Shown here piece by piece: positions 1 through 11,913 of a stretch of 51,607 nucleotides of DNA; position 1 is the stretch's first letter; each line of letters opens with the position of its first letter. The translations under genes were made by a program, and so were the position numbers. The notes beneath the pieces were generated by a model, which saw only the letters and a program-made list of their open reading frames with translations, was not told the DNA's origin and did not search any database. Location: NCBI GenBank assembly GCA_023665605.1, contig JAMPDP010000001.1, positions 1,407,079 to 1,458,685 on the forward strand. The letters run 5' to 3'. The DNA comes from Candidatus Amulumruptor caecigallinarius (GTDB taxonomy: Bacteria > Bacteroidota > Bacteroidia > Bacteroidales > Muribaculaceae).

Positions 1-76
1 GCTTTCTCTTGATCTTTCCTGATCCGGTAAGGGCGAACCTCTTTTTGGCACCGGAGTTAGTCTTAATCTTGGGCAT
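1..76 (-). CDS. rpmI: 50S ribosomal protein L35, N-terminal part (cut by window edge)
   Basis: The reverse strand from 76 reads MPKIKTNSGAKKRF and continues to the window edge, which is the typical start of bacterial L35. The protein is a small basic component of the large ribosomal subunit. Only about 25 codons are inside the window. It lies 32 bases after the infC stop on the same strand, in the common bacterial order infC-rpmI-rplT, so rplT is expected just outside the window. It is too short to be listed as a full ORF, but the start and the residues are unambiguous. Confidence 0.93.
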   Translation of the reverse strand, partial: MPKIKTNSGAKKRFALTGSGKIKRK

Positions 77-108
77 TGTTGTTAATAAAAAGTGTATTGA
101 TGGGTATA

Positions 109-693
109 TTATTTCTTCTTCGGAGTCAGCATGATTATCATGCGCTTCCCTTCAAGCACGGGCATCTGCTCGACCTTGCCATACTCCTCAAGGTCATTGG
201 CGAAGCGCAGAAGCAACACCTCGCCCTGCTCCTTGAACAGGATGGAGCGACCCTTGAAGAACACGTAGGCCTTCACCTTTGAGCCCTCCTGAAGGAATCC
301 CATGGCGTGCTTGAGCTTGAAGTTGTAGTCATGGTCATCAGTCTGCGGACCGAAACGTATCTCCTTGACTACAACCTTGGTGGCCTTAGCCTTGGCTTCC
401 TTCTGCTTCTTTTTCTGCTGATATAGAAACTTCTGGTAGTCAAGAATCTTGCATACAGGCGGCTCCGCAGTGGGTGATATCTCCACCAGGTCGAGGCCGG
501 CCTCGTCGGCGAGCTTCATGGCCTGTGCAAGGGGGTACACGCCGGGGGTGACGTTGTCACCGACGAGGCGCACCTCCTGAGCGCGGATGTGCTCGTTGAT
601 GTTGTGCGGATCTTTGTGCTCTACGCGTCCGCCGCGGCGCATCGGCCCCTTTTTGCGGGGACCGGGAGAGGGACGAAATGGTTTTTTCTCCAT
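109..693 (-). CDS. infC: translation initiation factor IF-3
   Basis: IF-3 binds the 30S subunit, prevents premature 50S joining and proofreads the start codon and initiator tRNA. The protein shows the N-domain signature [13 protein letters not shown], the linker rich in Lys/Gln, and the C-domain signature [13 protein letters not shown], ending in LTPKKK as in other Bacteroidetes. I chose the ATG at 693 (MEKKPFRPS). The frame stays open to an alternative start at 753, but that would run through a perfect hairpin at 735-754. The N-terminus carries an extra basic, Pro/Arg/Gly-rich extension of about 30 residues before the conserved core. The gene lies between thrS and rpmI on one strand, probably co-transcribed. 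It uses ATG, not the AUU start used for autoregulation in enterobacteria. Confidence 0.95.
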   Translation of the reverse strand: MEKKPFRPSPGPRKKGPMRRGGRVEHKDPHNINEHIRAQEVRLVGDNVTPGVYPLAQAMKLADEAGLDLVEISPTAEPPVCKILDYQKFLYQQKKKQKEAKAKATKVVVKEIRFGPQTDDHDYNFKLKHAMGFLQEGSKVKAYVFFKGRSILFKEQGEVLLLRFANDLEEYGKVEQMPVLEGKRMIIMLTPKKK

Positions 694-734
694 TCGGGGA
701 AAGGTGGTGAGTAGGGGGTATGAAGGGATATGGC

Positions 735-754
735 GGTGCGCCCTCCGGCGCACC
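735..754. promoter_or_regulatory. perfect hairpin in the infC leader
   Basis: GGTGCGCC (735-742) and GGCGCACC (747-754) form an 8-bp perfect stem with a 4-base loop between the thrS stop (801) and the infC start (693). There is no T-tract on the infC-proximal side, so it is not a classical intrinsic terminator. It could be a transcript-processing or translation-control element of the thrS-infC-rpmI mRNA, or another copy of the small palindromes common in this genome. Confidence 0.5.
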
Positions 755-800
755 TGTTATGTCAATGGCTTACTGATTAACGAGTTGTCAAGTCCGGGGG

Positions 801-2741
<1,941 letters not shown>

Positions 2742-2806
2742 CTAAGTATTAATACTTTTGTGAGAATGAACGACCCATACGGACGGGCCGCGTGCAAAAT
2801 CAACCA

Positions 2807-2837
2807 CAAAGATACAAATTTCCCCCGACACAGGCAA
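2807..2837 (-). promoter_or_regulatory. Bacteroidetes-type promoter of thrS
   Basis: On the minus strand TATCTTTG (2814-2807) matches the -7 consensus TAnnTTTG exactly, with a TTG (2837-2835) 20 bases upstream as the -33 element. It points to thrS, leaving a leader of about 60 bases. Confidence 0.6.
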
Positions 2838-3006
2838 CCCCCGACCTTCCGCACTCTGGACTTGAATTTAGGGACTGGAATTTAGAACCCGCACCCCACC
2901 CTCTTAGGCTCTGAAACTCCGGATAGTATCTGCACGCCACCAATGCAATCGAGTAGGTGCACTCGAATCTTATGGGAGCTATACGATGTGGGATTGTGAG
3001 CCGAGG

Positions 3007-4323
3007 CTACCTGAATGCTTTGCGCCATGCGCGGATGGCCGGCAGCATCAGGTAAGCGCAGAGCATCCATGCCGGGGCATAGCCCGGATTGAAAAGGCGA
3101 GACCAGTCATTCATAGAACCGACTAATGCAGCACCGGCTATGACAGCACTTGTCAGAAATAGCGTCCAAGGGACGATGTCACGCACCTTCCATACAAGCA
3201 AGATCCCCGCCAGTAAAAGAAAAACAAGATAACACGACAACGATACGGGAAAGGCTGAATATATAAATCTTAAAGGTGAGGCATAGAAATATGCAGGAAC
3301 AAAAGTGTCGCAATTCACTTTGCGCAGATGCAGCAAAAAGGCACGGGCATAAAAGAGCTTGTTGGAGGATATTGCACGGGCCTGTAATGCTTCTTGCTCA
3401 GACAAACTAAGATGTAATTCATTCCCAAGCACATACAGTTCATCCCATGACAAATTGTGTCCTTTCCACGGAGATTCATTCTTTATGGAGTCAAGATAGG
3501 CCTTAACCTGAATATTGTCTGAGCATTCAGGGCCAACGGCATTTTGCTCACGAAGGAGAAACCAATTATTGACTATCGAAGCTCTGCTGATGGTGTTGAT
3601 TCCGAAGCTATTGTGCATTATTTGCTTATAGCAAAACAGAGAACCCGAGCATAAAATAACTATCAAACAAGCAGCTGTTACAGCCATTCTTGATTGTTTA
3701 CGCCATCTAATTCCGACGAACACCCAGTAAAAAATGTATACTGGCAACATACATACCATCACCGGCCTCAAAAAGACGAGCACAATCAACCAAAATCCCG
3801 ACCAAACGGCACTTCTCACATCAGGTGTTTGGGGCAGCTTGTTGAATAAGCAATAGAGGAAAAACACTACGAATGAACAGCACAGCCCCTCCGAACACAG
3901 GGTTTGGTTGAAAATGCTAAAAACCGGGACAATGGCATAGAAAGCGGTAGCCCAGAACACACAACGCCTTGACTTAATGATAATTGACAACGCCCTTCTA
4001 AAATATCCTATGGATACGATAAATACTATCCATTGCACAAGGACTACTCCCGCATTTTGATATTTCAGTCCGGCAACGCATCTTGACAGGGCTATGATAA
4101 GAGGATAAACAGGCGGACGTGCGTCGTGAGGCCGTCCGTGCAAAAGTGCTTCTGAGGCAGCAATGTAGTCATAGCTATCAACAAACAACACGCATCCGGC
4201 TATCATACCATATGCGACAGCTAACAGTATGACAAAGGTATACAGCGTGGTATATGACAGCCACCCGGAGCGGTAGCCGGAGTCGCCAAGTAGGCGCGTC
4301 ATCTCAGCTCTGCTTGGTTTCAT
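3007..4323 (-). CDS. polytopic membrane protein, glycosyltransferase family 39-like
   Basis: A 438-aa protein with roughly ten hydrophobic segments. Near residues 48-75 it has an acidic first extracytoplasmic loop ([16 protein letters not shown]) followed by [10 protein letters not shown]. This layout is typical of the GT-C fold (PMT/ArnT-like) transferases, which take sugars from polyprenyl-phosphate donors on the periplasmic face. No closer family can be named from sequence alone. The start overlaps the preceding flavoprotein gene by 20 bases, and with the GtrA-like gene it forms a three-gene operon. The context suggests envelope glycan modification using a polyprenyl-linked sugar; the donor and acceptor are unknown. 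Confidence 0.7.
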   Translation of the reverse strand: MKPSRAEMTRLLGDSGYRSGWLSYTTLYTFVILLAVAYGMIAGCVLFVDSYDYIAASEALLHGRPHDARPPVYPLIIALSRCVAGLKYQNAGVVLVQWIVFIVSIGYFRRALSIIIKSRRCVFWATAFYAIVPVFSIFNQTLCSEGLCCSFVVFFLYCLFNKLPQTPDVRSAVWSGFWLIVLVFLRPVMVCMLPVYIFYWVFVGIRWRKQSRMAVTAACLIVILCSGSLFCYKQIMHNSFGINTISRASIVNNWFLLREQNAVGPECSDNIQVKAYLDSIKNESPWKGHNLSWDELYVLGNELHLSLSEQEALQARAISSNKLFYARAFLLHLRKVNCDTFVPAYFYASPLRFIYSAFPVSLSCYLVFLLLAGILLVWKVRDIVPWTLFLTSAVIAGAALVGSMNDWSRLFNPGYAPAWMLCAYLMLPAIRAWRKAFR

Positions 4324-5890
4324 GATAGTCGGTGTCGGTGTTGACGTTCCAGACTGCGCTCTTGTCGGTGTCGCCGGCGAGGATTTTGTCGGCGGCTATC
4401 ATGGCGGTGAGCATCGAGTGGTCCATGTTGTTGTAGCGGTGCTGTCCGTTGCGGCCGACGCAGTAGAGATTCGGGATGGTGTCGAGGAAGCTGCGCACTT
4501 TGTCCAGCTGATAGTACGCACCGAAGTAAGACGGGTAGGCCTTCTTGACCTTGATTCTTACGGCATCCATCACATCAGCTGCGTTGATGATGCCGATCGA
4601 TTCAAGCTCGCGCTTGGCAAGGTCTATGAATGTTGCATCATCCATCTGCCACATCTCGTCACCCTCGGTGCAGAAGTATTCGAGGCCAATCCACACGGTG
4701 TCCTCAAAGTCGGCGACCATGTAGGGAGACCAGTTGTTGAACACCTGGATTCTGCCCAGCTTCACCTCACGCTCCTGTACGTATATCCATGTGTCGGGGA
4801 TACGGTCCTTGACTGTTCGGAGCTTCGTGGAGTTCTTTATCTTGAGGCGTGGCACAAGGAGACCCACCGTGATGAAGTCTCGGTAAGGGAGTTCTGCAGC
4901 GATATTCCGGACTTCTTCGGGGATGTCGATGCCCTCGATGGCGGCTACAAGGTCACGTAGGGGCATGGAGGAGACAAACCACTCGCATGCCAGACGCTCA
5001 CTGCGCCCGTCTCGATGTTTCACCGTGACAGCTTCTACACGTCGGTCAGCACCGATGTGCACCTTCTCGACTGTGGTGTTCATCACCACTTCGGCCCCCT
5101 TGGCCTGCGCGGCCTCGCCGGTGAGCTCCCACAGCTGCCCCGGGCCATGCTTGGGGTATATGAACTCCTCTATCAGCGAGGTCTCTACCTTCCCCTTGCC
5201 TTTGAGGCCGAGCTTCTTCATGAACATATCGCGGACTATGGCTGTGAGCGACAGCCCCTTGACGCGCTGTGAACCCCAGTCGGCACCCAGGCGTGAGGGA
5301 TGTATGCCCCACACCTTCTCGGTGTAGTCCTCAAAGAACATATTGTATAGCGGACGGCCAAAGCGGTTGATGTAGAAGTTTTCGAGGCTGTCATCGGGGA
5401 GCCGATGAAACTTCGTGGCCAAGAAGCCTGTTCCGGCCTTCAGCGTGCGCCACAGTCCCATGGCTTTCAGGGTCTTCACACTGAGGGAAACAGGGTAGTC
5501 GAAGAACTTGCGCAGGTAATAGATGCGTGAGATGCGGCGGCGGCGCAGCATCACTCGGTCTGCACGCTCCGGGTCAGTGGCCGGATGGGCATCCTGAGGC
5601 TTCTCGCCCAAGAGAATCTCGTCAATGGCGGGCGATGACTGCATGGGCATGATCTCCTCCCAACGGTCGGTTACTCGCTTCTCTTTGCTGAAAAAGCGGT
5701 GGCCTCCGATGTCCATCCGGTTGCCGTGGTGATTGACTGTACGGGAGATGCCCCCGAGCATATCCGATGCCTCAAAGAGGACGGGCCGTAACTTGTCTGT
5801 GCGTGAGGCTATTTCATAAGCCGCAGTGAGCCCCGCAGGACCGCCGCCGGCTATGACTACTATATTCTGTTGGTGAGGATTGTTCGCCAT
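4304..5890 (-). CDS. NAD(P)/FAD-dependent oxidoreductase, UDP-galactopyranose mutase/amine oxidase-like
   Basis: A 528-aa flavoprotein. The N-terminus has the dinucleotide-binding motif [13 protein letters not shown] near residues 14-26, then [10 protein letters not shown] and GGHRFFSK, typical of the protoporphyrinogen oxidase/UGM-like FAD family. Relatives in polysaccharide loci are thought to modify nucleotide sugars or lipid-linked sugars; the substrate cannot be read from the sequence. I chose ATG 5890 (MANNPHQQ) because the frame upstream (to 6013) overlaps the GtrA-like gene and lacks family features. It overlaps that gene by 31 bases and the downstream glycosyltransferase-like gene by 20 bases. 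Confidence 0.82.
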   Translation of the reverse strand: MANNPHQQNIVVIAGGGPAGLTAAYEIASRTDKLRPVLFEASDMLGGISRTVNHHGNRMDIGGHRFFSKEKRVTDRWEEIMPMQSSPAIDEILLGEKPQDAHPATDPERADRVMLRRRRISRIYYLRKFFDYPVSLSVKTLKAMGLWRTLKAGTGFLATKFHRLPDDSLENFYINRFGRPLYNMFFEDYTEKVWGIHPSRLGADWGSQRVKGLSLTAIVRDMFMKKLGLKGKGKVETSLIEEFIYPKHGPGQLWELTGEAAQAKGAEVVMNTTVEKVHIGADRRVEAVTVKHRDGRSERLACEWFVSSMPLRDLVAAIEGIDIPEEVRNIAAELPYRDFITVGLLVPRLKIKNSTKLRTVKDRIPDTWIYVQEREVKLGRIQVFNNWSPYMVADFEDTVWIGLEYFCTEGDEMWQMDDATFIDLAKRELESIGIINAADVMDAVRIKVKKAYPSYFGAYYQLDKVRSFLDTIPNLYCVGRNGQHRYNNMDHSMLTAMIAADKILAGDTDKSAVWNVNTDTDYHETKQS

Positions 5891-6306
5891 GATGCAAGAG
5901 GGAGATATGTGATGAGGGAACGTCTTGCCAGAAAATTCCAGAAGAAGACGATAATGGTGGAAATAATTTTTGACACAAGATAGTGGACACCGCACAACTC
6001 TGTGAAGAACCACATAATCAAGGCATTCATCCCAAGTCCGACAAGACCGATGAGCCCAAATGATACAAACTCAATGATATGGTCAGCCTGTGAGCGGGCC
6101 GCTGAGCCGAACACCCACACTATGCTGAGAAGATAATTAATGGTAAGACCGGCCGTAAAGCTCAGACAGGCAGAGAGCTGGTATGAGAAGCCCGCATATT
6201 CAGTGAGGAGGGCAAGCAGCCCGAAGTCCACAACAAATGCCGCGCCGCCGACAAAAAAGTACCGGAAGAGCTGAACGAAAAAACTCCCGTGCGACGAAAG
6301 CAACAA
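5860..6306 (-). CDS. GtrA-family membrane protein (start uncertain, possible phase-variable gene)
   Basis: About 148 aa with four hydrophobic helices and the GtrA hallmarks [15 protein letters not shown] near the start and [10 protein letters not shown] mid-protein. GtrA-like proteins are thought to flip polyprenyl-phosphate-linked sugars for O-antigen or teichoic acid glycosylation. In the sequence as given the frame has no ATG near its start, only TTG codons at 6306 and 6303. An ATG at 6373 is out of frame because of a run of ten C on the coding strand (6348-6339). With nine C that ATG would read MSHRSVPST and then continue into this frame. The gene is therefore either phase-OFF here, or read from TTG, or the homopolymer is miscounted. 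It is first in an operon with the flavoprotein and the glycosyltransferase-like gene. Confidence 0.8.
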   Translation of the reverse strand: MLLSSHGSFFVQLFRYFFVGGAAFVVDFGLLALLTEYAGFSYQLSACLSFTAGLTINYLLSIVWVFGSAARSQADHIIEFVSFGLIGLVGLGMNALIMWFFTELCGVHYLVSKIISTIIVFFWNFLARRSLITYLPLASWRTILTNRI

Positions 6307-6338
6307 CGACCTTAAACTGCTGAATATCAGCAGCTTGC

Positions 6339-6348
6339 GGGGGGGGGG
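6339..6348 (-). repeat. 10-base poly-C (coding strand) tract at the start of the GtrA-like gene
   Basis: The plus strand shows ten consecutive G at 6339-6348, lying between the ATG at 6373 and the conserved GtrA frame. A change of one base (to nine) would place the ATG in frame. Homopolymers of this length are prone to slipped-strand mispairing. Confidence 0.9.
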
Positions 6349-6403
6349 TAGATGGTACTGAACGGTGGCTCATTTAAAGCAGCGCGTAATAATAATTGGT
6401 CTG

Positions 6404-6435
6404 CAAAGTAAGTGAATTATATCTGAATTGCCAAA
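6404..6435 (-). promoter_or_regulatory. promoter of the GtrA-flavoprotein-glycosyltransferase operon
   Basis: On the minus strand TTTG (6435-6432) is followed after 20 bases by TTACTTTG (6411-6404), a one-mismatch fit to TAnnTTTG. Transcription would begin about 20-25 bases before the ATG at 6373. This supports that ATG, not the downstream TTG, as the intended start. Confidence 0.55.
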
Positions 6436-6472
6436 TCAATAGCTTCGGACCAGTCTCAGGTGTATGACATGA

Positions 6473-6500
6473 AAAGGGACGCACATTCGTGCGCCCCTTT
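6473..6500 (-). terminator. intrinsic terminator after clpB
   Basis: AAAGGGACGCAC (6473-6484) pairs with GTGCGCCCCTTT (6489-6500) as a 12-bp stem with one mismatch and an ATTC loop. It lies 45 bases past the clpB stop. Confidence 0.7.
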
Positions 6501-6544
6501 ATATTCTTCGGTTTGGTGGCTCCCTCTGTGGGGAGCGGGTATCA

Positions 6545-9136
6545 TCAGTTGGAGAAGACAAGATTGTCATCGGTGTCTACGTCGATGACGATTGGTTTCT
6601 CCTTGTCAACCTTCTGCGCAAGGATGTCCTTGCTCAGTCGGTTAAGTACCTGACGGTGAATCACTCGCTTGACAGGACGGGCACCGAACTCGGGGTCGTA
6701 CCCCTCGCGAGCGAGGAGCTTGACTGCCTCAGGAGTGACTTTCAGTGTGACTCCGTTGGTAGCCAGCATTTTGCGGACGCCCTCTATCTGTAGGCCTACA
6801 ATCTCCTCTATCTCTGCCTCATTAAGGGGCGTGAACATGATAATCTCGTCGATACGATTCAAGAACTCCGGACGGATGGTCTGCTTGAGCATCTCAAGCA
6901 CCTGCTCCTTGGTGGAGTCTATCTTCTCATCGCGATTCTCCGGGGTGAGTCCCGCAAGGTTCTCACGGATGACGTTTGACCCCATGTTGGAGGTCATAAT
7001 GATGATGGTATTCTTGAAGTTGACCAGACGCCCCTTGTTGTCGGTGAGTCGGCCATCGTCGAGCACCTGAAGGAGAATGTTGAACACATCGGGATGTGCC
7101 TTCTCAATCTCATCGAACAGGACTACTGAGTACGGCTTGCGGCGAACGGCTTCGGTGAGTTGACCACCCTCGTCATAACCGACGTATCCCGGAGGAGCGC
7201 CGACAAGACGGCTCACGGCATGCTTTTCCTGATACTCGCTCATGTCGATGCGGGTCATCATGTTCTCATCATCAAAGAGATACTCGGCCAAAGCCTTGGC
7301 AAGCTCGGTCTTGCCGACACCCGTAGTGCCGAGGAATATGAATGAGCCTATCGGGCGGCGGGGATCGTTAAGGCCGGCACGGCTACGGCGCACGGCATCG
7401 GCAATGGCGGCGATGGCCTCATCCTGGCCCACCACGCGGCTGTGAAGCTCGGCCTCGAGGTGGAGCAGTTTCTCCTTCTCGCTCTGCACCATCTTGTTGA
7501 CGGGAATGCCGGTCCAGCGGCTCACCACGTCGGCGATATCCTCTGAGTCAACCTCCTCTTTGATCATAGCCTTGTCGCCCTGCATCATCTTCAGCTGCTC
7601 CTGAATCCGGACATTCTCCTGTTCCTTCTCCTGAACGCGGCTGTAACGAATCTCGGCCACCTTGGCGTAGTCACCCTCGCGCTCGGCGCGTTCGGCCTCA
7701 AAGTTGAGTTGCTCGATGTCAATCTTGTTCTGCTGGATGCGGTTGATCAGATCCTTCTCGGCACGCCACTTGGCGGTGTAGTCGGCTTCCTCCTCGCGCA
7801 TGGTAGCGAGTTCCTTCTCGATCTCCTTCACCTTCGCATCGTCACCCTCGCGCTTGATGGCCTCGCGCTCTATCTCCTTCTGGGCGATGCGGCGCGCGAT
7901 GTCGTCTATTGCCTGAGGCACGGAGTCGGTCTCCAGACGTAACTTGGAGGCTGCCTCGTCTATCAGGTCGATAGCCTTGTCAGGGAGGAAACGGTCTGTA
8001 ATGTAACGCTCCGAGAGTGTGACAGCGGCAATAATCGCCTCATCGCGTATGCGCACCTTGTGGTGGTTCTCGTAGCGCTCTTTCAGGCCGCGGAGTATGG
8101 CGATGGCACTTGCCTCGTCTGGCTCGTTGACCATGACCTTCTGGAAACGGCGCTCCAGAGCCTTGTCTTTCTCAAAATACTTCTGGTACTCATCAAGGGT
8201 GGTGGCACCGATGCTGCGGAGCTCGCCGCGTGCCAGAGCCGGTTTGAGGATGTTAGCAGCGTCCATGGCACCCTCTCCCTTGCCGGCCCCCACCAGAGTG
8301 TGAATCTCGTCAATGAAGAGGATAATCTCACCGTCGCTCTGCGTCACCTCGTTGACAATGGCCTTGAGTCGTTCCTCAAACTCCCCCTTATACTTGGCAC
8401 CGGCCACCAATGCACCCATGTCAAGTGAGAAAATCTGCTTGGAGCGAAGGTTTTCAGGAACATCGCCGCGAACTATGCGCTGGGCAAGGCCCTCGGCGAT
8501 AGCAGTCTTACCGGTACCGGGCTCGCCGATGAGCATGGGGTTGTTCTTGGTGCGTCGGCTCAGAATCTGGAGCACGCGGCGTATCTCCTCATCGCGGCCT
8601 ATCACGGGGTCGAGCTTGCCGGAACGGGCTCTCTCGTTGAGGTTGATGGCATATTTGCTCAGGGCATTGTACGTGTCCTCGGCACTCTGGTCGGTGGCCG
8701 TCTTGCCCTTGCGGAGCTCGGCGATGGCGGCCTCAAGCTCCTTCTCGGTCAGACCCATATCCTTGAGGATGGTGGATGCCGGGGAGCTGACGCGAAGCAG
8801 CGCGAGTAGCAGTGCCTCCAGGGTGACATACTGGTCACCCATTTTCTTGGAAGCATCAAGAGCCTTCTGGAGCACATCGTTAGACTCGCGGCTGAGATAA
8901 GGCTCTCCGCCGCTCACCTTGGGGAGTGCAGCGATGGCCGCATCCACACGGTCAGAAAGCTGCGTCAGATTGGCGCCCACTTTCTGGAATATGAACTTGA
9001 CGAGAGAGTCACCCTCGGTCATCACGCCTTTGAGCAGGTGAACCGGTTCGATGGACTGCTGACCGTTGCCTTTGGCTACGTCAACAGCCTTCTGGATGGC
9101 CTCCTGAGACTTGATGGTAAAGTTGTTGAAATTCAT
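6545..9136 (-). CDS. clpB: ATP-dependent chaperone ClpB
   Basis: An 863-aa Hsp100 disaggregase that works with DnaK to resolubilise aggregated protein. It has the N-terminal Clp repeat domain (1-145), a first AAA+ domain with Walker A GEPGTGKT at 204-211, a long coiled-coil middle domain (about 400-530, rich in Glu/Lys/Arg) that distinguishes ClpB from ClpA/ClpC, a second AAA+ domain with GTTGVGKT near 605, and a C-terminal small domain. ATG at 9136 gives [14 protein letters not shown], the family start. It is monocistronic with its own terminator. I see no CIRCE-like element or clear sigma-type promoter in the 103-base upstream gap. Confidence 0.97.
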   Translation of the reverse strand: MNFNNFTIKSQEAIQKAVDVAKGNGQQSIEPVHLLKGVMTEGDSLVKFIFQKVGANLTQLSDRVDAAIAALPKVSGGEPYLSRESNDVLQKALDASKKMGDQYVTLEALLLALLRVSSPASTILKDMGLTEKELEAAIAELRKGKTATDQSAEDTYNALSKYAINLNERARSGKLDPVIGRDEEIRRVLQILSRRTKNNPMLIGEPGTGKTAIAEGLAQRIVRGDVPENLRSKQIFSLDMGALVAGAKYKGEFEERLKAIVNEVTQSDGEIILFIDEIHTLVGAGKGEGAMDAANILKPALARGELRSIGATTLDEYQKYFEKDKALERRFQKVMVNEPDEASAIAILRGLKERYENHHKVRIRDEAIIAAVTLSERYITDRFLPDKAIDLIDEAASKLRLETDSVPQAIDDIARRIAQKEIEREAIKREGDDAKVKEIEKELATMREEEADYTAKWRAEKDLINRIQQNKIDIEQLNFEAERAEREGDYAKVAEIRYSRVQEKEQENVRIQEQLKMMQGDKAMIKEEVDSEDIADVVSRWTGIPVNKMVQSEKEKLLHLEAELHSRVVGQDEAIAAIADAVRRSRAGLNDPRRPIGSFIFLGTTGVGKTELAKALAEYLFDDENMMTRIDMSEYQEKHAVSRLVGAPPGYVGYDEGGQLTEAVRRKPYSVVLFDEIEKAHPDVFNILLQVLDDGRLTDNKGRLVNFKNTIIIMTSNMGSNVIRENLAGLTPENRDEKIDSTKEQVLEMLKQTIRPEFLNRIDEIIMFTPLNEAEIEEIVGLQIEGVRKMLATNGVTLKVTPEAVKLLAREGYDPEFGARPVKRVIHRQVLNRLSKDILAQKVDKEKPIVIDVDTDDNLVFSN

Positions 9137-9239
9137 TAGGGCAGAATTTGTGACGTTATCTTGTTGTTATGCAAGATTAACAAATCCTGTGCCTAAATGG
9201 TTTCAACCGGAGTGCTCCCCGCAGGGTTTGACGCCTACC

Positions 9240-10403
9240 TCAGTCGGCGTGCTCGTACAGATAGCGCAGGATGCGCTCATCAGCATCGGTAAGCTCCACG
9301 TGGCGGCGCCCCATCATGATGCGGGCCGTCTCTATGACATCCTCAAACGGCATCTTCGTCATCTTCACCGGCGAACCGAAGCTGAACGAGGGGATGTACG
9401 TACGGGGAAAGCCCGCGCCGAAGAAGTTGACTCCCACGCCCACGGTGGTGGCAGTGTTCAGCGAAGTGTTGATGGCAAGCTTCGAATGGTCTCCCATGAT
9501 CAGCCCGCAAAATTGCTCATTGGTCTTAACGAACCCCTTCTTGGCGTAGCTCCACACCTTCACCGGGGCATAATTATTCTTAAGGTTGGAGGCTGTGGAG
9601 GCCGCACCGATGTTGCACCACTCCCCTATCACAGCATTGAGGCACACACCGTCATGCCCCTTGTTGCTGAAGCCTTGGAACACGGCGTTTGCAGTCTCGC
9701 CGGCTATGCGGCACTCGGGGCCGAAGGTGCAGTCCTCGTAGACCATGGCGTTCATCTTGATCTTGGTGCCCTCCATCACGGCCAGTGGGCCGCGAAGACG
9801 CGCACCCTCCATCACCTCGACGCCGGCTCCTATATACACGGGGCCATGCTTGGTATTGATGGAGGCACACTCTATGTCACACCCCTGCTCAACGAACACC
9901 TCCGAGGGATCGCCAATCACAGTGACGGTCGCGCTGAGCGGTGCCGATGACCGGCCGTTGGTGAGCAGACGCCAGTCATGGCGTATTTGCTCCCCGTTGA
10001 GCTTGAAGATGTCTATGACGCTGCGAAGCATTACCCCATTGACAGGCATACCCGCCTCACTGACGGCCTTGTAAGTATCCATCGAGCCGCGTACGGCCAC
10101 ATTCTCTCCGTCTATTGACAGTGCCTGCCCCGGCTTGAGCAGAGTGATATACTCAACCAATGCAGGGTCAGGGAGCAGATTGCCGGCGATGAACAAGGTA
10201 TCCTCACTCGTTGCATCCCCCATAGGGAACTTCTCTGCCAGATACTCCTGAGTCAGATAGGAGTAGTCGCCGGGGAGCATACGTTGCCACTTCTCGCGGA
10301 TAGTGAGTGCGCCGACGCGGATGCCGGCTACGGGACGGGTGAACGTCAGAGGAAGCAGCCCCGTGCGGGCTGCCTCGATGTCAACGAGGATGATGCTGTT
10401 CAT
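9240..10403 (-). CDS. GlmU-like sugar-1-phosphate nucleotidyltransferase/left-handed beta-helix protein
   Basis: A 387-aa protein with the start MNSIILVDIEAARTGLLPLTFTRPVA, typical of the alternative GlmU family of Bacteroidetes. It is thought to make UDP-N-acetylglucosamine (uridylyltransferase plus glucosamine-1-phosphate acetyltransferase). The N-terminal third resembles the nucleotidyltransferase half, while residues about 150-340 are hexapeptide repeats of a left-handed beta-helix (for example VYIGAGVEVMEGARLRGP and IGEWCNIGAAS). Its cell-wall role is inferred from the family. The gene stands 36 bases downstream of the nhaA start and upstream of clpB on the same strand. Confidence 0.8.
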   Translation of the reverse strand: MNSIILVDIEAARTGLLPLTFTRPVAGIRVGALTIREKWQRMLPGDYSYLTQEYLAEKFPMGDATSEDTLFIAGNLLPDPALVEYITLLKPGQALSIDGENVAVRGSMDTYKAVSEAGMPVNGVMLRSVIDIFKLNGEQIRHDWRLLTNGRSSAPLSATVTVIGDPSEVFVEQGCDIECASINTKHGPVYIGAGVEVMEGARLRGPLAVMEGTKIKMNAMVYEDCTFGPECRIAGETANAVFQGFSNKGHDGVCLNAVIGEWCNIGAASTASNLKNNYAPVKVWSYAKKGFVKTNEQFCGLIMGDHSKLAINTSLNTATTVGVGVNFFGAGFPRTYIPSFSFGSPVKMTKMPFEDVIETARIMMGRRHVELTDADERILRYLYEHAD

Positions 10404-10439
10404 GGCAAGTGGGATAGAGGGGTATGGATTAGAATCTGT

Positions 10440-11852
10440 TTATTGCAGCTCTTCCTCACACTCGGGGAGCTCCGAGCGACACGGAAGAGTGCGGTGAAGC
10501 ATGATGAAGCCAAGGATGCCCGCCAGGAAGGACCCTACCACGATGCCCAACTTGGCATGGTTAAGCAGGTACGGGTCGTGAGGTGACGCACCGGTGAAGG
10601 TGAGGTTGGCAATGAAGAGGCTGACGGTGAAGCCTATACCTCCAAGCATGGCTATGGAGGCCATCATCTTCCAGTTGGAGTGTGCCGGCATCGGCGCCCA
10701 GTGGAGCTTGACGGTGAACCATGAGAAGATGAAGATGCCCAGGAACTTGCCCAGCACAAGACCTAAGATTACAGCCAGACTGATACCCTCTACAATTGTG
10801 ATGGGGTCAATGTCAAGCAGGAAGATGCCCGCGTTGGCAAATGCAAACAGTGGAATGATGATGTAAGTGGTAATCGGGTGCAGCGAGTCCTCAAGGTCCT
10901 GGAGCGGCGAGATCACTTTGTCACCGGCGTGCTCCACCTGCTTGAGCCAGTCCATCTGCTCATGGCTGAGGATGGTGCGGCGCGACAAGGTCTCATCATC
11001 TTCGGCATTGAAGTGCGAGATGGCCGTGCGAATCATCTTGATATATTTCTTGGGCGCAAACACCGGCTGCGCGGGCACACAGAATGCCACAAGCACTCCC
11101 GCTATTGTCGGATGGATGCCGGAGTTGAGGAACAGGAACCATACTATCGTACCCAGACCGATGTAGAATATCTTGCTCTGTATCTGCATCTTGGCGCCAA
11201 GCATCAGCACCACGAGCAAGCCGGCGGCATAGAGCAGCAGCGTGGCCTCGATATGTGTGGAGTAGAAGGCGGCTATCACGATGATGCCACCGATGTCATC
11301 CACCACCGCCAGGGTGGTGAGGAATATCTTCAGCGACACCGGCACACGCCTGCCGAGCATGGCGAGCACACCGAGTGAGAAGGCTATATCCGTGGCCATC
11401 GGGATGGCTGCGCCGCCGGCAAACTCCGTGCCTTTGCTCATAAGGTAGAAGATGAGCACCGGCACCACCATGCCCCCCACGGCGCCCATGATGGGGAGAA
11501 AGGCCTGACGGAAGGACGCAAGCTCGCCCACAAGTACCTCGCGCTTGATTTCCAAGCCGATAGTGAAGAAGAAGATGGCCATCAGCGCATCGTTGATGAA
11601 CGCGAGCATATCCATAGGCTCGCCGTGATGGCTGAACAGGTTGAAGTCCCCCACCTGAAGTCGCACCTCCTGCGTCCAGAAGTCGGAGTAATAAATATTT
11701 GCGCCGGGGATGTTGGCGATAATCAGTGCAAGGGCCGTGGCAAAAAGCAGCACATTGCCGGCTGTGGCATGGCGCCGGAGGGCCTGTGTGGCGGCGTAGA
11801 ACACCCCTGCCGTCTGCTGGGCTGCCTCTTTGGTGGCTTTCTGTATGGTCAT
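10440..11852 (-). CDS. nhaA: Na+/H+ antiporter NhaA
   Basis: A 470-aa inner-membrane antiporter exchanging sodium for protons for pH and salt homeostasis. It contains PMATDIAFSLGVLA and VVDDIGGIIVIAAFY, which carry the ion-binding Asp residues of NhaA, as well as LVGELAS and GIGFTVSLFIANL. There are about twelve hydrophobic segments. It is somewhat longer than E. coli NhaA (388 aa), with an N-terminal cytoplasmic extension and an insert near residues 285-310. That length is common in Bacteroidetes. Confidence 0.95.
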   Translation of the reverse strand: MTIQKATKEAAQQTAGVFYAATQALRRHATAGNVLLFATALALIIANIPGANIYYSDFWTQEVRLQVGDFNLFSHHGEPMDMLAFINDALMAIFFFTIGLEIKREVLVGELASFRQAFLPIMGAVGGMVVPVLIFYLMSKGTEFAGGAAIPMATDIAFSLGVLAMLGRRVPVSLKIFLTTLAVVDDIGGIIVIAAFYSTHIEATLLLYAAGLLVVLMLGAKMQIQSKIFYIGLGTIVWFLFLNSGIHPTIAGVLVAFCVPAQPVFAPKKYIKMIRTAISHFNAEDDETLSRRTILSHEQMDWLKQVEHAGDKVISPLQDLEDSLHPITTYIIIPLFAFANAGIFLLDIDPITIVEGISLAVILGLVLGKFLGIFIFSWFTVKLHWAPMPAHSNWKMMASIAMLGGIGFTVSLFIANLTFTGASPHDPYLLNHAKLGIVVGSFLAGILGFIMLHRTLPCRSELPECEEELQ

Positions 11853-11913
11853 GAGTAAGTGAGTGGGTTATAGTTGTAGACGTGTATGAATATAGGTGAG
11901 AGTCAGCATAGGA

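Noticed and set aside
694-753. Extended N-terminus of IF-3 beginning at 753
   Set aside because: The added 20 residues are not family-like and would translate through a perfect hairpin; the ATG at 693 gives a complete protein.
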